64,000 nt of DNA. Source: Paracentrotus lividus. Lineage: Eukaryota > Echinodermata > Echinoidea > Camarodonta > Echinidae. Shown here piece after piece: positions 24,866-36,985 of the stretch (the stretch's first letter is position 1; the number at the start of each line of letters is the position of its first letter). The notes beneath the pieces were generated by a model that worked only from the letters and a program-made list of their open reading frames with translations, had not been told where the DNA came from and made no database searches. Made by a program: the position numbers and the translations under genes. The stretch is taken from NCBI GenBank assembly GCA_940671915.1, contig CALNVZ010003426.1, positions 48,117,803-48,181,802 on the forward strand, written 5' to 3'.

Positions 24866-25455
24866 CTGTCCAATTTAGATTCTCATCGACATATCTTTGG
24901 ATCAAACTATTATCATGATTATTGCAATCATCTCTGAAGAATATCTGATGAAGCTGTGTCTACACGGACATGTCTAAAACCCTCTTCCTTTCTCGACATT
25001 CTAAAAAAATTGGTCAAATTGACCCTCGTTCCTGGTCTATTGGGTCAATCTGTTGTCCAATTTAGATTCTGATCGACATATCTTTGATCAGTCTATTATC
25101 ATGATTATTGCTATCATCATCTCTGAAGAATAGCTGATGAAGCTGTGTCTACACGGACATCCCCATTTCTAAAAGTATCTCCTTTTCTTCGCACTGTCAA
25201 AAAGGATGGGTCAAATTGACCCGCGTTCCGGGTCTATTGGGCCAATCTGTCCAATTTAGATTCTCTTCGACATATCTGTGATCAGTCTATTATCATGATT
25301 ATTGCTATCATCTCACAAGAATATCTGATAAAGCTGTGTCTATATACTGATGTACGGATATCCCCATTTCTGTATGTCTCTCCTTTCTCCGCACTGTCAA
25401 AAAGGATGGGTCAAATTGACCCATGTTCTGGGTCCATTGGGTCAATCTGTTGTCA
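24866..25455 (+). repeat. Three-copy tandem repeat of ~190 bp
   Basis: The block CCAATTTAGATTCT begins at about 24870, 25057 and 25251. Each unit continues with CGACATATCTNTGATCA, TATTATCATGATTATTGC, GATGAAGCTGTGTCTACACG and a GGGTCAAATTGACCC module. Identity is high (roughly 85-90% by eye), so this is fairly recent. Small ORFs at 25295-25525 are repeat translation. Confidence 0.85.
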
Positions 25456-25642
25456 TGATAATTATTGTTTTTCTTTTGCTTGGCTGTGTTCGGCATGTTT
25501 ATTTATTTTTTTTCAGGGCCCCTAAGTAAAACTGTATTTAATCCACTGACGGGGTTACCCTTGGTAAATAAAAAATAATAATTTATTGTTGCTCTACCAG
25601 ATGTAGAGCGATAATGGTGTGGCCCTAATGGACCCGGAATAC

Positions 25643-28247
25643 TTTGTTGTTTTTTAATCTCAATGAAAAGTTAGGAACTTAAAATTAAATTTACGTCAAT
25701 ATAATTGATAATTTGAAATAATGAGGTTGATTTTATACGGAACATAATCCCCTCTTCCACTCATATTTTTTATTATCACAAACATTTTTTTTTCTTTCTT
25801 TCTTAAATCCTTTTTATAGGAAATCTCTCCAGAAGAAAACACAATTTAGGTTGTAGGCTATATCTTATCCCTGCTATCCAAAGTAAATATAGGTTATAGA
25901 ATAATATCGGAATAAATAGATAAAATGATTGGATTTGGGATCATCGTTATACATTCGAGTCAATTTAGATTGAAAGTCAGAGATGGACGGCAATCATTAT
26001 GTCATAATGGATAGAAACGAGGGGAATGGGTATTTTGAAACGGTGAGCGAGTCAATGTTTGGGAAGTGGAGGTGGAGTAGGGGGTAATAATGACAGGGGA
26101 GGCCTAGGATGATGATGGTGAAGGAAAGGGTGAAGAGAAGAAATATTAGAAAGAGAGATAGAGAGAGCGGGGAGAGGGAAGGGAGAGAGAGGGAAGAGAG
26201 AGAGAGATAGAGGGATGGAGGGATAGAGAGAGAGAGAGAGAGAGAGATGGGGGGGGGGAGGAGGAGATAGAAATAGAGACAAGAGAATGAGATACAGAGA
26301 AAGAGAGGAGGACATGGTCTCATTAAAGTCACAGCAATCATATTTGGTAAAGAATACAATTCAACAACAATATAATATAGGCCAAAGTACAGCGCAATCG
26401 TAAACTTAAGAAATCATATTTTAGAATATTAACGAATAAATGGGACAATCTTTTTTGTATTAAGAGGGTTTTCTCCCCCAAATAACCATTAAATCAAATA
26501 AAAAAGGGGTTGCATCGTTCCTATTCAAAATTTAGATTACAACTATGAATATTCCTGTACAGAAAAAAAATATTACTTTTGCTTAAATTATGAAAAAAGG
26601 ATGTATAGATAAACAAAATATTAGCAACAAATTCGTGAGACATTATCAATGTTGAATTATAGTGACTTGTATCCCAAATGAACGTTTATAGGAACAAATT
26701 TGACATAATTTCTGCTCATAACCATCAGACATTTCAGATTAGTTTTGTACATATTGGATAGAATATAGACCTAATCACTGAATCATCGTTTTATTTCATG
26801 TAAAATTTAGATAATCATCTTGTACGAGCATATTATCACGATTGAGATGGTATTGCTCTTTTACTGTATTTTCCATCATGGGAAGGGTCGTGATCTTTCC
26901 TTTGTTTATCATTTTCTTTCTTTTCAATCCATCCGTTCAGTTTTACTTCTTGTTTCTTGTAATTTGTCATTTCTACCTTGAGGGGGTCTTCATATCATAA
27001 TGAGTTCTTTTGAATGAAATTGACAATTTTTGATCCTCATATTGATATCCATAATTTTGTTACAATGATAAAACAAAGTTCAATATGTTCCTCCTTTTCA
27101 TTATCGCTTAATTTGTTTGTGTTTCTTTTGAGTTCTATTATTCCTTCAATTCAATATTTATTAATTCTTCAATACTTCAATTCTTCTATTTCTATATTAT
27201 GTATAATCAGTAAGCCGAAATGATTTTCCCCAATTATGCTGATTGAGCAAAATAATTTAAATGCAAATGAATTATGTCAAATTAAAATAAAAATTCAAAA
27301 TTAAACAAAAGAGAAAATCAAGACGAAGTAATTTCTTATTTAATTAGTAGGACGACAAAACAATGGTCATTATGTTTAATTACAAGCATATCTCTTCATT
27401 TCTATTCTTTAGATTGTTATTCCTCCTTCCGCTTCCAACTATATATATAGTTTTCATCATTTAGCTGAATGATGGTAAAATTTAATTACTATTATTAATT
27501 TTGCTTATTCTACCTTTCTTACATAAGCAGGTATCATCGTTCAGATTAACTTGTTTTATGTGCCACTGATACAATCATACATAGACCCATTAGATCAATA
27601 TTTTGCCTGGTATATAATGAGTTAATACTCCCAACAATATCGACTCTTCAATGATACACAGTCCTTTTCATATTAAACGCACGAGCCCGCCTCCCGATCC
27701 CATGCAGTCAGCGGTTTCTAGTCTTAATTAACCCCGAAACTCACCGGTTCTCATCCTTGTAATTAGTCGGTCGAGAGCCATCGTCATTGTTTGTTTTGTA
27801 ATTTCTGATATAATAGCCCCGTATGTGTATATTGACATTATACTCTTAATTAAATCAATCAGAGGGAAGAAAAATATTGTCTAATTTGCTTTTTTCATCG
27901 TTGATGAAGCATGAGTCACTTAGACTTTACGATTTTTGTCGGGGAGGTTTATTATAGACTGGTGTTGGTGGTAAGGCAGCAGAAATGTTGAGCGGGACGG
28001 TGCTGGATTTCCAGGCGAGTGAAACGGGATTGCGGGCTGGTCGTAAAGAGGGTGGGATCAGTGAGCAAAAGTCGAAATGGTTCTTTAATTTTGGTAATGA
28101 AGCTTTTATTTCATTCGAATTCGCTAAATTACACAATAAAATGTTTGCTTCACATCTGTTTGTTTATATTTTATGTATTTCAATTTATTGCACCCAGATC
28201 AAAATAATTTGGAAAAAACGAACATAACCTTCGCCACTGTCAAGCTT
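25643..28247. other. Intergenic, nothing firmly recognised
   Basis: A+T-rich apart from the GA tract at 26105. A G+C-richer block at 27935-28075 has a minus-strand frame ending ISAALPPTPVYNKPPRQKS that could be a terminal exon, but no family is recognised. Confidence 0.4.
26105..26315 (+). repeat. (GA)n purine tract
   Basis: GAGAGA, GGGAGAGG and poly-G stretches over ~200 bp. Not coding. Confidence 0.9.
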
Positions 28248-28296
28248 TCTCCCCCCCCCCCCCCCCCCTCACTCTCTCTCTCTCTCTCTCTCTCTG
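28248..28296 (+). repeat. Poly-C plus (TC)n
   Basis: A C run of about 20 followed by a (TC)n run. It lies ~85 bp upstream of the hAT-like element at 28381. Confidence 0.9.
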
Positions 28297-28380
28297 TCAT
28301 ATATATTTCTCTCATCTTTAGGTCCTACATATCTCCCTTCTCTTTTTCCCTTTAAGATTACTAAATATTCAAATGCATTT

Positions 28381-29437
28381 CAGGGGCGAATCCAGTGGGG
28401 CGGAGGGTGCCAGCGCCCTCCGTAGGATTGCCAGAAATTTTTTTTCCCCTTCTTCTTCTTCTTCTTTTAATGCAGTAATTTTGTGCAAGGGTCGTTTTGT
28501 TTTTTGCGTGCGCCCCCGTGGGATTGCAAAAAAAAAAAATCTAGGGGAGACCGGGGATGGAAGTTACAAAATTCACATTTTGGGCCAGATAATTCTAATG
28601 AAAGAACTCACACACTCCATCTTGGGTCTGTAGTTAGCCTATTATTTTTGCTAAAACCTGAGGCATATAAAACTTGAAAACATGTAAACACTAATTAACT
28701 ATAGCTTAATTAATGAAGACATTTTTTTGGAACAACCTACCCCGTATAAGGGGTAAGTTGTTACACCATCCGGGGTAAACATACGGGGTAATTTGTTACA
28801 ATGTGTAAATCTCTTATAACATACATTTGTTTCAACTTTCCAGTTTCTTGGTATCGTTAACAGTAGATCAAGTAGAGCTCTAGAATGGACAAAAGTAATA
28901 ATAGAAAAATAAAAATATTAACACCTGAAAATTGAAACATTAAAAATGTAATTTTACATAATGTACTGTAATTGGGGTAGCTTGTTACATCGACATGGGG
29001 TAGGTTGTTGTAACAACCTACCCCATGGGTGATTTTAAACACAAAATCAACTGTAGCACAGCCATTAGCATGATTAGGCAGAATTACAGGGCATGGCTCA
29101 GGGATATATTAGTGACATACATGTACTATATTTACAATACCAGATTATCATCATGTGCCTCGAGTTGTAAGAACTATTACAAATTTCAATTTTTGTCAAA
29201 AATTTACTTGGAACTGTAAAAAATGGTTTTTGTTGCTTTACTTTTTATTAAAGCAACGGAGGAACCTCACGACTGGCAGTTCATCATAGCTATGTGTAGG
29301 CTGTATATAGATGCCAATTAGCACGAACTCTCTTGTTAGCACACTGAGAACTGTAACAACTGACCCGTGTAACTTCCATCCCCGGTCTCCCCTACCCTTT
29401 TACACCCCATAAAAGTCCACCTCTCTATCCACGCCTG
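28381..29437. mobile_element. hAT-like non-autonomous element interrupted by a second MITE
   Basis: The left end CAGGGGCGAATCCAGTGG and the right end, read in reverse complement, CAGGCGTGGATAGAGAGG form imperfect terminal inverted repeats. CATTT lies directly outside both ends (28376-28380 and 29438-29442), suggesting a short target duplication. No transposase frame is present. Most of its length is the nested element at 28544-29392. Confidence 0.6.
28544..29392. mobile_element. MITE with GGGGAGACCGGGGATGGAAG termini, TA flanks
   Basis: The first 23 bases (start GGGGAGACCGGGGATGGAAG) are repeated exactly in reverse complement at the right end, and TA lies directly outside both ends (28542-28543, 29393-29394). 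Inside are several GGGGTAAGTTGTTACA-like motifs in both orientations (28738-28800 and 28974-29028). It is non-coding and sits inside the element 28381-29437. Confidence 0.78.
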
Positions 29438-29502
29438 CATTTTCACGTTTAATAATGTTACTTCAGCGGATGTGGAAATTTACCGAAGTCCATTACTTTT
29501 TT

Positions 29503-29552
29503 GTTTTGTTTTGTTTTGTTTTGTTTTGTTTTGTTTGTTTGTTTGTTTGTTT
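29503..29552 (+). repeat. (TTTTG)n/(TTTG)n microsatellite
   Basis: TTTTG pentamer units, then TTTG tetramers, about 50 bp in total. Confidence 0.9.
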
Positions 29553-30789
29553 TTTGCTTTTTATATCACGTTTAATGTTTAAAAAGTTAACCTGTATTTG
29601 ATGTTACAAAGGATGTATACTTTTCAAGACCGATTTTAAGGCTGTCACTAAAGGAGCTTTTCATTTTACTGTGTTCTGAATAAAAATAAAAAATCATTTT
29701 ATCACTAGGCCCATCTATATAAAACATAAAGACGATAGTTTTATTGAAAATTACTCCACGCCCCTTGTATACACGGAAATGAATCATTTGAAATGAATTT
29801 AATCAAATATTTAACAAAGTGCGTTCTTCCCTTCACATTAAAGATATCCCCTAAATTCTCTTGATATTTCTTTTACAGATCCGGGCTTGTAATGTATACA
29901 TCCTTCGGCCTTTGCCTTATCGGGTCTTTCTTGAACTCAAAGAAGAAACTGGGGAATATTTTTAACCTAACATTTCCGTCATCCCGCCCTTATCGCTTCC
30001 ATGTTTACTGGATATTTACAGGATTAGGGTCGAAAAAAGCCCGCCTGACTCTTCCAATCTGTAATTAAATTACGTTAATTAATAATACATTCTTGAGTTG
30101 GTGAGTCACTGTTATGTACATGAGTCAAGGGTTATCCCCGTTCCGTCTTGTTTGGAAACCAGAAAGCAGATCTGGTTTTGTATATAATGTTGGGTTTGAA
30201 ATCATATCATGGACGTATAACTTTTATACATCAATGGTCATATAGTCCTGAGTTCGAGTACGATATTTATAAATGGTATTCATTTTTAACAAACCATATT
30301 TATGCACATAATCATGATAACTTATTGCAAGTCATACATGTTTATCTCAAAGTATGGTAAGTTCAAAATTTGAACGATTGTATTTTTAGATTTCCCCCCT
30401 AAACTATACCTCCAGCTTTTTTACGTGTTCAACGTTCATTATTAATATGCCTCATTCATCATAAATAGAGTATTGTTCTCATAATTTTATCCTTTCCTTC
30501 TTGGGCACTGCCCCATAGAATTTTTTAAACAACTTAACTGAAATATATATTTGATTGCTTTGTACACTAAAGCCATCTTTAGTGCGTTAGAATGTCGTAT
30601 GATTCAGAAACAAAATTATAGACCTGTATGTAAAGAAGAAAAAAAAAAAGAAAAAAAGGGGGAAACACTCTTTCCGTTGCTACGCTCACTCGCATGTTAA
30701 TTTTAACGTAATATTTTGACACTCCACCTTTGGAAAGGGGTTCGTAGTTTTGTTTCTTATTCATTTGTATTTTCAACTACTGTCTCAAT
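29553..30789. other. Intergenic, nothing recognised
   Basis: A+T-rich DNA with short poly-A tracts near 30637. The 70-codon ORF at 30148 has no support. Confidence 0.45.
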
Positions 30790-30790
30790 A

Positions 30791-30830
<40 letters not shown>

Positions 30831-31034
30831 TTTTTTTCTCTCTCTCTTTCTCTGCCTATCGATCAAACCTCGGCCATATCATGTTCCCCAATACAATTAT
30901 TCTGTTGTCCTAACGGCTACGACATTATCTAATCACATTGATTATTATGCGGTAGGGTATGAGTCACATTACGACCCTAGAATTAAACGGGATTCCCTCA
31001 TTTCAATTGCCCCCCCCCTCTCCTCCTCTTCCCC

Positions 31035-31071
<37 letters not shown>

Positions 31072-31075
31072 TGTA
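30790..31075 (+). repeat. Poly-C/(CT)n tracts, two runs
   Basis: C10 followed by (TC)n at 30790-30855, and a second (TC)n run at about 31037-31073, separated by ~150 bp of unique sequence. Confidence 0.9.
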
Positions 31076-31349
31076 TAGCCGTATTTCTTTCAACTCCTCT
31101 TTTTGTAGCCATTTTTCCCTTTCCAACACTTTTCTTATCCCCATTATATTTCTCTTTTGAATTGTGTGTTGTTATTGTTTATTTTATATTATGAATTGTA
31201 TAAATATCAAACACAGTCCAAGCATGGAGTAAGAAGAGATACTCCATGCTTATAATACGTTCTCCCTATGATCTGTTTACACTAACTTGGAGAGCAAGTC
31301 ACCTTTCTTACTGTTGTGTTTTTGTTTTTTGTTTTTTGTTTTTTGTTTG

Positions 31350-31417
31350 CTTTTTTTTTTTGGTCAAGCGCCTTGAGCAAATTTATTTGGAAGGGAAGGG
31401 CGCTGTATAAGAATATG

Positions 31418-31460
<43 letters not shown>

Positions 31461-31475
31461 CATTATTATCATCAT
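31350..31475 (+). repeat. SINE/LINE-type 3' tail with (ATT)n
   Basis: AAGCGCCTTGAGC, then GGAAGGGAAGGGCGCTGTATAAG, followed by a (TTA)n run, is the usual layout of an L2/CR1-mobilised SINE tail in marine animals. No clear tRNA-like head was identified. Confidence 0.45.
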
Positions 31476-31819
31476 TAACTGAAAGGGTGTTTTGTTCGAG
31501 GCATTAGATAAAAGAAATCTAGGTTCCATTATTCTCTCCACTGTGATTACGCGCTTCATCATAATTCGTTTTAATGTCCCCCCCCCCCCCAGGTTGATAT
31601 GTAATCATATCCAATGTTTCTATAGGCCTATATTTGGTAAATATGACTTATCATCTTCCTCTGTTCAATCATTCTGGTTAACTTTCATTATTTTGAATTT
31701 GAGTGCAACTTGTTTAATCTACTTTTTTTAAATATAATTTATATTTCATCTGTAAATATTTCCTATAAAAGAATAAAATTACGAACTTTATTATTTTTGT
31801 GCTTATAGCTCTCATTTTG

Positions 31820-31880
31820 TCCCCCCCCCCTTCTATTTCTCTCTCTCTCTCTCTCTCTTTCTCTTTCTCTCTCTCTATAT
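31820..31880 (+). repeat. Poly-C plus (CT)n
   Basis: C10 followed by CT units and a CTATATAT end. Confidence 0.9.
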
Positions 31881-32006
31881 ATCCCCCTCCTTCCCTTTCA
31901 ATTCAATCAATATGCTAATGACCCCTTGTTTTGTGATTCATCGTCCATGTCATGAGTCATAATAAAACATCATAATTTGCATAATTCCTCCCAATTACTC
32001 CACCAG

Positions 32007-32199
32007 GGAAGTTTCGATGTCCCGGACCAAAAAGTTTCTCCTCCGGCCAATTCAGACCTCGGTTACACCCACGGGACCCCGGCACCGCCCCGATCAAAAT
32101 TTTGCAATACCCTCAATGGCGGTTTGAATTCGGTGTGGAGTTGTGACTGGGGTCGCGATTGGAAGAAAGAAGAATTGAATATTGTCTCCGTCCAAGCCG
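32007..32199 (+). CDS. Candidate internal exon, unidentified protein
   Basis: A 193-nt block is visibly richer in G+C and codon-like compared with its neighbours. It is preceded by a pyrimidine-rich stretch ending CACCAG and followed by GTTAGT. In phase with the open frame it reads GSFDVPDQKVSPPANSDLGY, THGTPAPPRSKFCNTL, NGGLNSVWSCDWGRDWKK and EELNIVSVQA. No family is recognised. A 164-codon ORF on the opposite strand overlaps it (32094-32588) and is also unrecognised. It could be a lone exon of a long-intron gene, or chance. Confidence 0.3.
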
Positions 32200-32588
32200 G
32201 TTAGTGTCATATTTCCCGTCTGGTTTTGTCTTGATTTCCAATCCACAGATTGCCTTCTATTCGTAATTATCCTCGAGAAGAATAGCGCAGAGAGTCGAGG
32301 CTTTGTTAGGGACCAGATTGTTTTTTCATAAATTGGATTGTGCTTAATATTTCTACCACAATTTTCACAATCATTGTCCAAAAGAATAGAGCAGTGGAGA
32401 GGTTTTGGACTGCTGAAGGTACTAGATTGATAATGCCTTCTGTTCACTTTCAAACTAAAATTGTCAAGTTCAGTAAATTTTAGAAGACAAACTGGGTTAA
32501 TCTTATGTAATATTTGAAAAAGTATTGTCTCCAATTCACAGAACGATCTCTTATTGGTATTTGTTTGTATGCAAAGCACCGAGGTCAA

Positions 32589-33669
32589 CTGCTTTCTATA
32601 AATTAAGAAAATTTGCTGAGTTCGTTATTTTTCCTTTAAAAATTGTAATATAAAATGTGCTTATGCATTCAAACTAGGCTTACCATTATCCACATCCCCG
32701 GAAAATAAAAGTATGACAACGAAGGGTTGAGTGGGCTATGTATGTTACAGTGTTGGCTCTTCTGTGCCCAAATTTTACTTCTTTACGGCTCCTTGGTTTT
32801 AAGCTTATTTCATTATCATCTACCATCAAATTAAAGTATGGAAACAATTCATCAGGTCTGTGTACAAATAGTAAAACGAAATGTTGTTGGGGAAAATATG
32901 GAGAATTTCGTTCAACTAAATTTAAAAGTATAGGAATGTGTGATAACAATCAAACATGCCTTCTTTTAATAGCCCAAATCAACGATTCACTGCAACCAAT
33001 AAAGGATAATTCATGATAGAGTACATTTTGAATAACCTGTTTCTATTTTTACATTTATTCTCTACACGGAGTGAAAACAAGATGATAAAATAAATCCATG
33101 CCTGGACAGAGACTACTAACCCTTGTCACAACCATCGTGATGTCAGCTTTTCTGATACCAAATATTTTAATCGAAGTCCAATTCAATTCGATTAAATCCA
33201 GAATGATTGTACATCCTACACCGTTTCATTACATTTAATCATTAGAGTCCCTTTTGCAAGTAAAATTGACATTTGGTGGTGTTATCGACCCGTACGGTTG
33301 ATCTAGCAACCCGTAAAATTGACTTTACTAATTCGATAGAAAAAGAGTAACAACGTTTACCTAGTTTGAGTTTCTATCTAGGGACGAGTCGGAAAGCGAA
33401 GATTAATTTTCTTGGAGGAGTTGGGAAACAAAGTGGACAATCGGAATTTTTTATTTCTAATTAACTATTGTAATTAGTTTCAATGCATGTATTCATGTCT
33501 TGGTTTCTAATGTTTTGAAGTCCCTTGGTATATCTTACTCATCATTCGTTCCCACTCTTGCTTTCTGTCTTCTGCCCTCTTTTTTTCATGTTTCTTGATT
33601 TAAACTATCTTTGTTTTTTTTAATTAACCTCTCTTTTTTTTAATTTGGTAATGCCTTTATTTCCTTTTC
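32589..33669. other. Intergenic, nothing recognised
   Basis: Two overlapping ORFs of 87 and 92 codons on opposite strands at 32686-33016 show no domain. The remainder is A+T-rich. Confidence 0.4.
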
Positions 33670-33747
33670 TGATTCTGTCTCTCTCTCTGTCTCTCCCTAT
33701 CTGTCTCTCTCTCTCTCTCTGTCTCTGTCTCTCTCTTTCTCTCTCTG

Positions 33748-33784
<37 letters not shown>

Positions 33785-33838
33785 ATCTCCCTCTCTCATC
33801 CTCTCTTTCTTTCTCTCTTTTTCTCTCCACCTCTCTAC
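33670..33838 (+). repeat. (CT)n/(CTGTCT)n tract
   Basis: About 170 bp of CTCTCT with GTCTCT interruptions. The arginine/glutamate ORF on the minus strand is artefactual. Confidence 0.9.
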
Positions 33839-34234
33839 CCCTTTCATGGCACGATCATACCAAATCAATGGTAACATTGCTGAGAATTGAGAATATCCCC
33901 GACAGAAGAAGGAAATCACTTGTTTCCATGCAATGGAAAATTGAAATATGATTATCATTTGGTTAAAGGTGGATAAAATGTAGTGCAGCCATTTTTAAAT
34001 CTTATTCGTCTTTTCATTTTCTACCTGTTAATTGATTTTCTAGACCTAAGAACAATGTCTGGCTACATAACAGAAATATAATTTATATGTATAGCATGTA
34101 AGTATAATTTTGATCTATTTATTTATCATGTTTATTGACCAAACGGTGAGTAAACTTTACAAATGAATCATCGATTATAGACATAGCCTGGTATTACGCT
34201 TGTGCCACCAACAAAATAGCCTTGAAAATTGCCC

Positions 34235-34440
34235 ACTTCAATTGGTCTTGGTTTTACGCAGCCACCATTTTACTACGCCCTATTCACCGCATCGCTGATT
34301 GGTCAATAATAGTTACTCTATGCAAGTGCGATGGATATGTCTTCACTGATTGGTCGGTCAGTGTATCGTATTTTCGCACGTGATATGAAGCTCGCTCCTA
34401 ATTGGTCAATTGCAGTTTTTCTATGTAAATGAGGACCGGT
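34235..34440. promoter_or_regulatory. Cluster of four inverted CCAAT boxes with octamer-like motifs and an E-box
   Basis: ATTGGTC occurs at about 34240, 34298, 34349 and 34400, nearly every 52-57 bp, all in the same orientation. CTATGCAAGTG and CTATGTAAATGAG, close to the ATGCAAAT octamer, follow two of them, and CACGTG lies at about 34377. These are recognised NF-Y, POU and bHLH site types. No gene with a start nearby was found, so this could equally be a short tandem repeat. Confidence 0.35.
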
Positions 34441-34694
34441 CGTCACTGGTGAGTCATGAGAGTGATGAATGAATGGACAGTTATATCTGTAGATTTGGTA
34501 ACAAAAAAAGATAGATGTAGATTAATGTTCTAATTAAAGTGATCACATATTCGAGATTAAAACGAGATTATTTTACACAGGGGTGAGCGTGATTGTTAAT
34601 GAATAGATCACGATTATCACATTAGCATGAACGCCGTTATGAATATAATTTCCTCATATTATTTCATACATGTTTTTTGTAAAATGTATTGAAG

Positions 34695-35440
34695 GATTCA
34701 ATTCAATTCAATTCAAGAATGGTTTATTGTGAATATAAGCAGTATACATGAATGACAGCCGAAGGGCTGAAATGGGCATGTTTACAATAAAAAATACTTA
34801 AAGGCATTAACAAATTAACAATACCAAAACATTACAGGTAAAATTGATTTTAAAATACTTAAATACATAAGTACATACATTTGCAGAAATTGACATAAGA
34901 TAGAGAATTTTGAAAAGCTTTGATCAAACTGGATTTGTGTGTGTTTTTTTTTTTTTTAATATATATATATATATACATTTCAGATAATAAACGAATATGA
35001 ACATTACTTGGAGTTTAACAGGTCAATAAGATATGGTATGGAACTCTTTCTGAAACGGTCGGTTTTACACCTAAATTGTTTAAAATTGGGAACATGTCTT
35101 GAAGAGATTGTAACAGTCTTCCTCTTTGGCAGCCAGTCCCTATATACACCTAGGATTTTCTAAAAGAGATTTTGCAAAATCAATACATATATTTTCTCTT
35201 CTTGTTTGTAACCGTTCCAATCCACATCTTATTAACGCATTTTCATAGTCTATATAATTTATGCCAAGCATTATTTTACACACTCTTTTTTGTATTCTTT
35301 CTAAATCTCCTATTTGTTTTACAGTCAATCCTCCTGTAAAAACCGGGACACAATATTCTAAAATTGGACGAATATATCCTGTGTAGATTTGAATAAGGTC
35401 AGAAAAAGGACCCCGCAGCTTGTAGATATCACTGGAAGAA
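34695..35440 (-). mobile_element. 5'-truncated CR1-like LINE, 3' end with (TTGAA)n tail
   Basis: Minus-strand translation of 35437-35140 gives SDLIQIYTGYIRPILEYCVP, VFTGGLTVKQIGDLERIQKR, VCKIMLGINYIDYENAL and FAKSLLENPR, the conserved thumb/C-terminal region of CR1-like LINE reverse transcriptases. The element ends in four TTGAA-type units (plus strand 34698-34720). The catalytic RT core is absent, so this is a normal dead-on-arrival 5' truncation. A UTR-like block contains CAGCCCTTCGGCTGT. Confidence 0.78.
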
Positions 35441-35914
35441 AAGAATGCTGAAAAAAAAAATAATAAAATGATCAAACATCTAATTCAGTTTGAAATGTCT
35501 TTTTCTGCCTGAAAAAAATCTTAACTATGGTAACACAATCATATATATTAAATATCTACGTATTTCAGTGCCATATACCGTACGTGCAGATAATAAAAGA
35601 TAAATATCTTCATCAGATTATTTCACTGAAAGAAAAACAACAACAACAAACTAACCAAAAACAAACAAACAAGCAAATACTTTGCCGCTAGAAGGAAGCT
35701 AGTAGCTACTATCAGTGTTTTTACTCCCACATGTTTTGTTTATTTCCGTTGATCTATAATTAATGTTTTAAAAAACAAATTCTAACTATATAAAAACGCG
35801 GTCTACAAATATAGCAATTTGCAACGCCTCCATAGAAACTCTATATTGTGTGACGTCACAGATTACGTGATGAAAACAATAATGCCCTTGACAATGATGG
35901 GAAAATAAGTTGTT

Positions 35915-36110
35915 TATATATCTTTTCGAACTTTAATGATCAGAAAGTGCAAACAAAATCAACACGTTATTCGATATTGAGTCAAATGCTAAACATTAAT
36001 TATAAACATTGTAGATATCTTTTTGAACTTTAATGATCAGAAAGTGTAAACAAAAACAAAACGTTATTCCATATTGAGTCACGTGCTTAACAGTTATTAT
36101 CATCAATTTT
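35915..36110 (+). repeat. 97-bp tandem duplication
   Basis: GAACTTTAATGATCAGAAAG at 35928 recurs at 36025, and both are followed by TTATTC(G/C)ATATTGAGTCA. Two units, ~85% identical by eye. Confidence 0.75.
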
Positions 36111-36734
36111 CATCAAAACAGGTGACATTCCTTACAAAATATTTAGAGACTGAGCGGAAGCGGTTAAAAACTAACCTTCAATGGGTTTGAAAACTAATAA
36201 TTTCCGTTTTTGAAATAAATATATATTTCGTTCGGGAAGTCCGTTCAGATGAATTAATGATAGCTGTTTATTTATATTGAAACTATACTGAAATTCAATT
36301 GATCGGAAATTTATTATTTCCGGGGTATGGATGGGATATTTATATGAAATACATTACATGCAGTTTTCAGTGACTTTAAAATAGCTTTAAGCTATTTTAA
36401 ATTGGTAATACCAATGTTTACACATACACTGTTGATATTTTGGCAAAAATCATTTGATTTATAAAGATGGTTCCCGTTTTCCCTTCTTTTCATTCTATTT
36501 CTTAAAATGTTTTGATATTATATTGCGCTTTATAACCATTATACGAATATTCATCATTATGAAGCGAGTGAGCAAAACAAATCTGTAAAATGCTCCAAAA
36601 TTTTAGAATTCAACTGCGTTAGGATAGTAATAGCCAAATCCTTTATGTCGTCACCACCTTTTCGTTGTCACTCCCCTCCCCTCCTGCACAACTATCGTTA
36701 CCATCATTATCCCTACCATAATTAATCCAGCTAA

Positions 36735-36985
36735 CGTAGGCCTATCCCCACCACCACCATTATCATATCCATCATCAATTATAACAACATCAACTGCATC
36801 ATCATCATCATCATCCCCATCATTACTAAGATCATCTTCATCGTCACTATTTCATCACGATCAGAACCATAAATTGCACCATCATCTTTATCGTCATTTT
36901 TATTACCACCATCATCACCATAAATAACATCATCGTCGTCGTCATCGTTACTTTTTTTATCACCATCATCATCATCCCCATCCCC
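36735..36985 (+). repeat. Degenerate (ATC)n/(CAT)n tract
   Basis: Imperfect ATC/ACC/CAT triplets over ~250 bp (ACCATCATCATC-like). Simple sequence. Confidence 0.8.

Noticed and set aside
32094-32588. 164-codon minus-strand ORF
   Set aside because: Long for this base composition, but no domain, signal peptide or splice context, and it overlaps a better exon-like block on the other strand.
33620-33958. 112-codon minus-strand ORF and 81-codon plus-strand ORF
   Set aside because: Both are translations of a CT tract.
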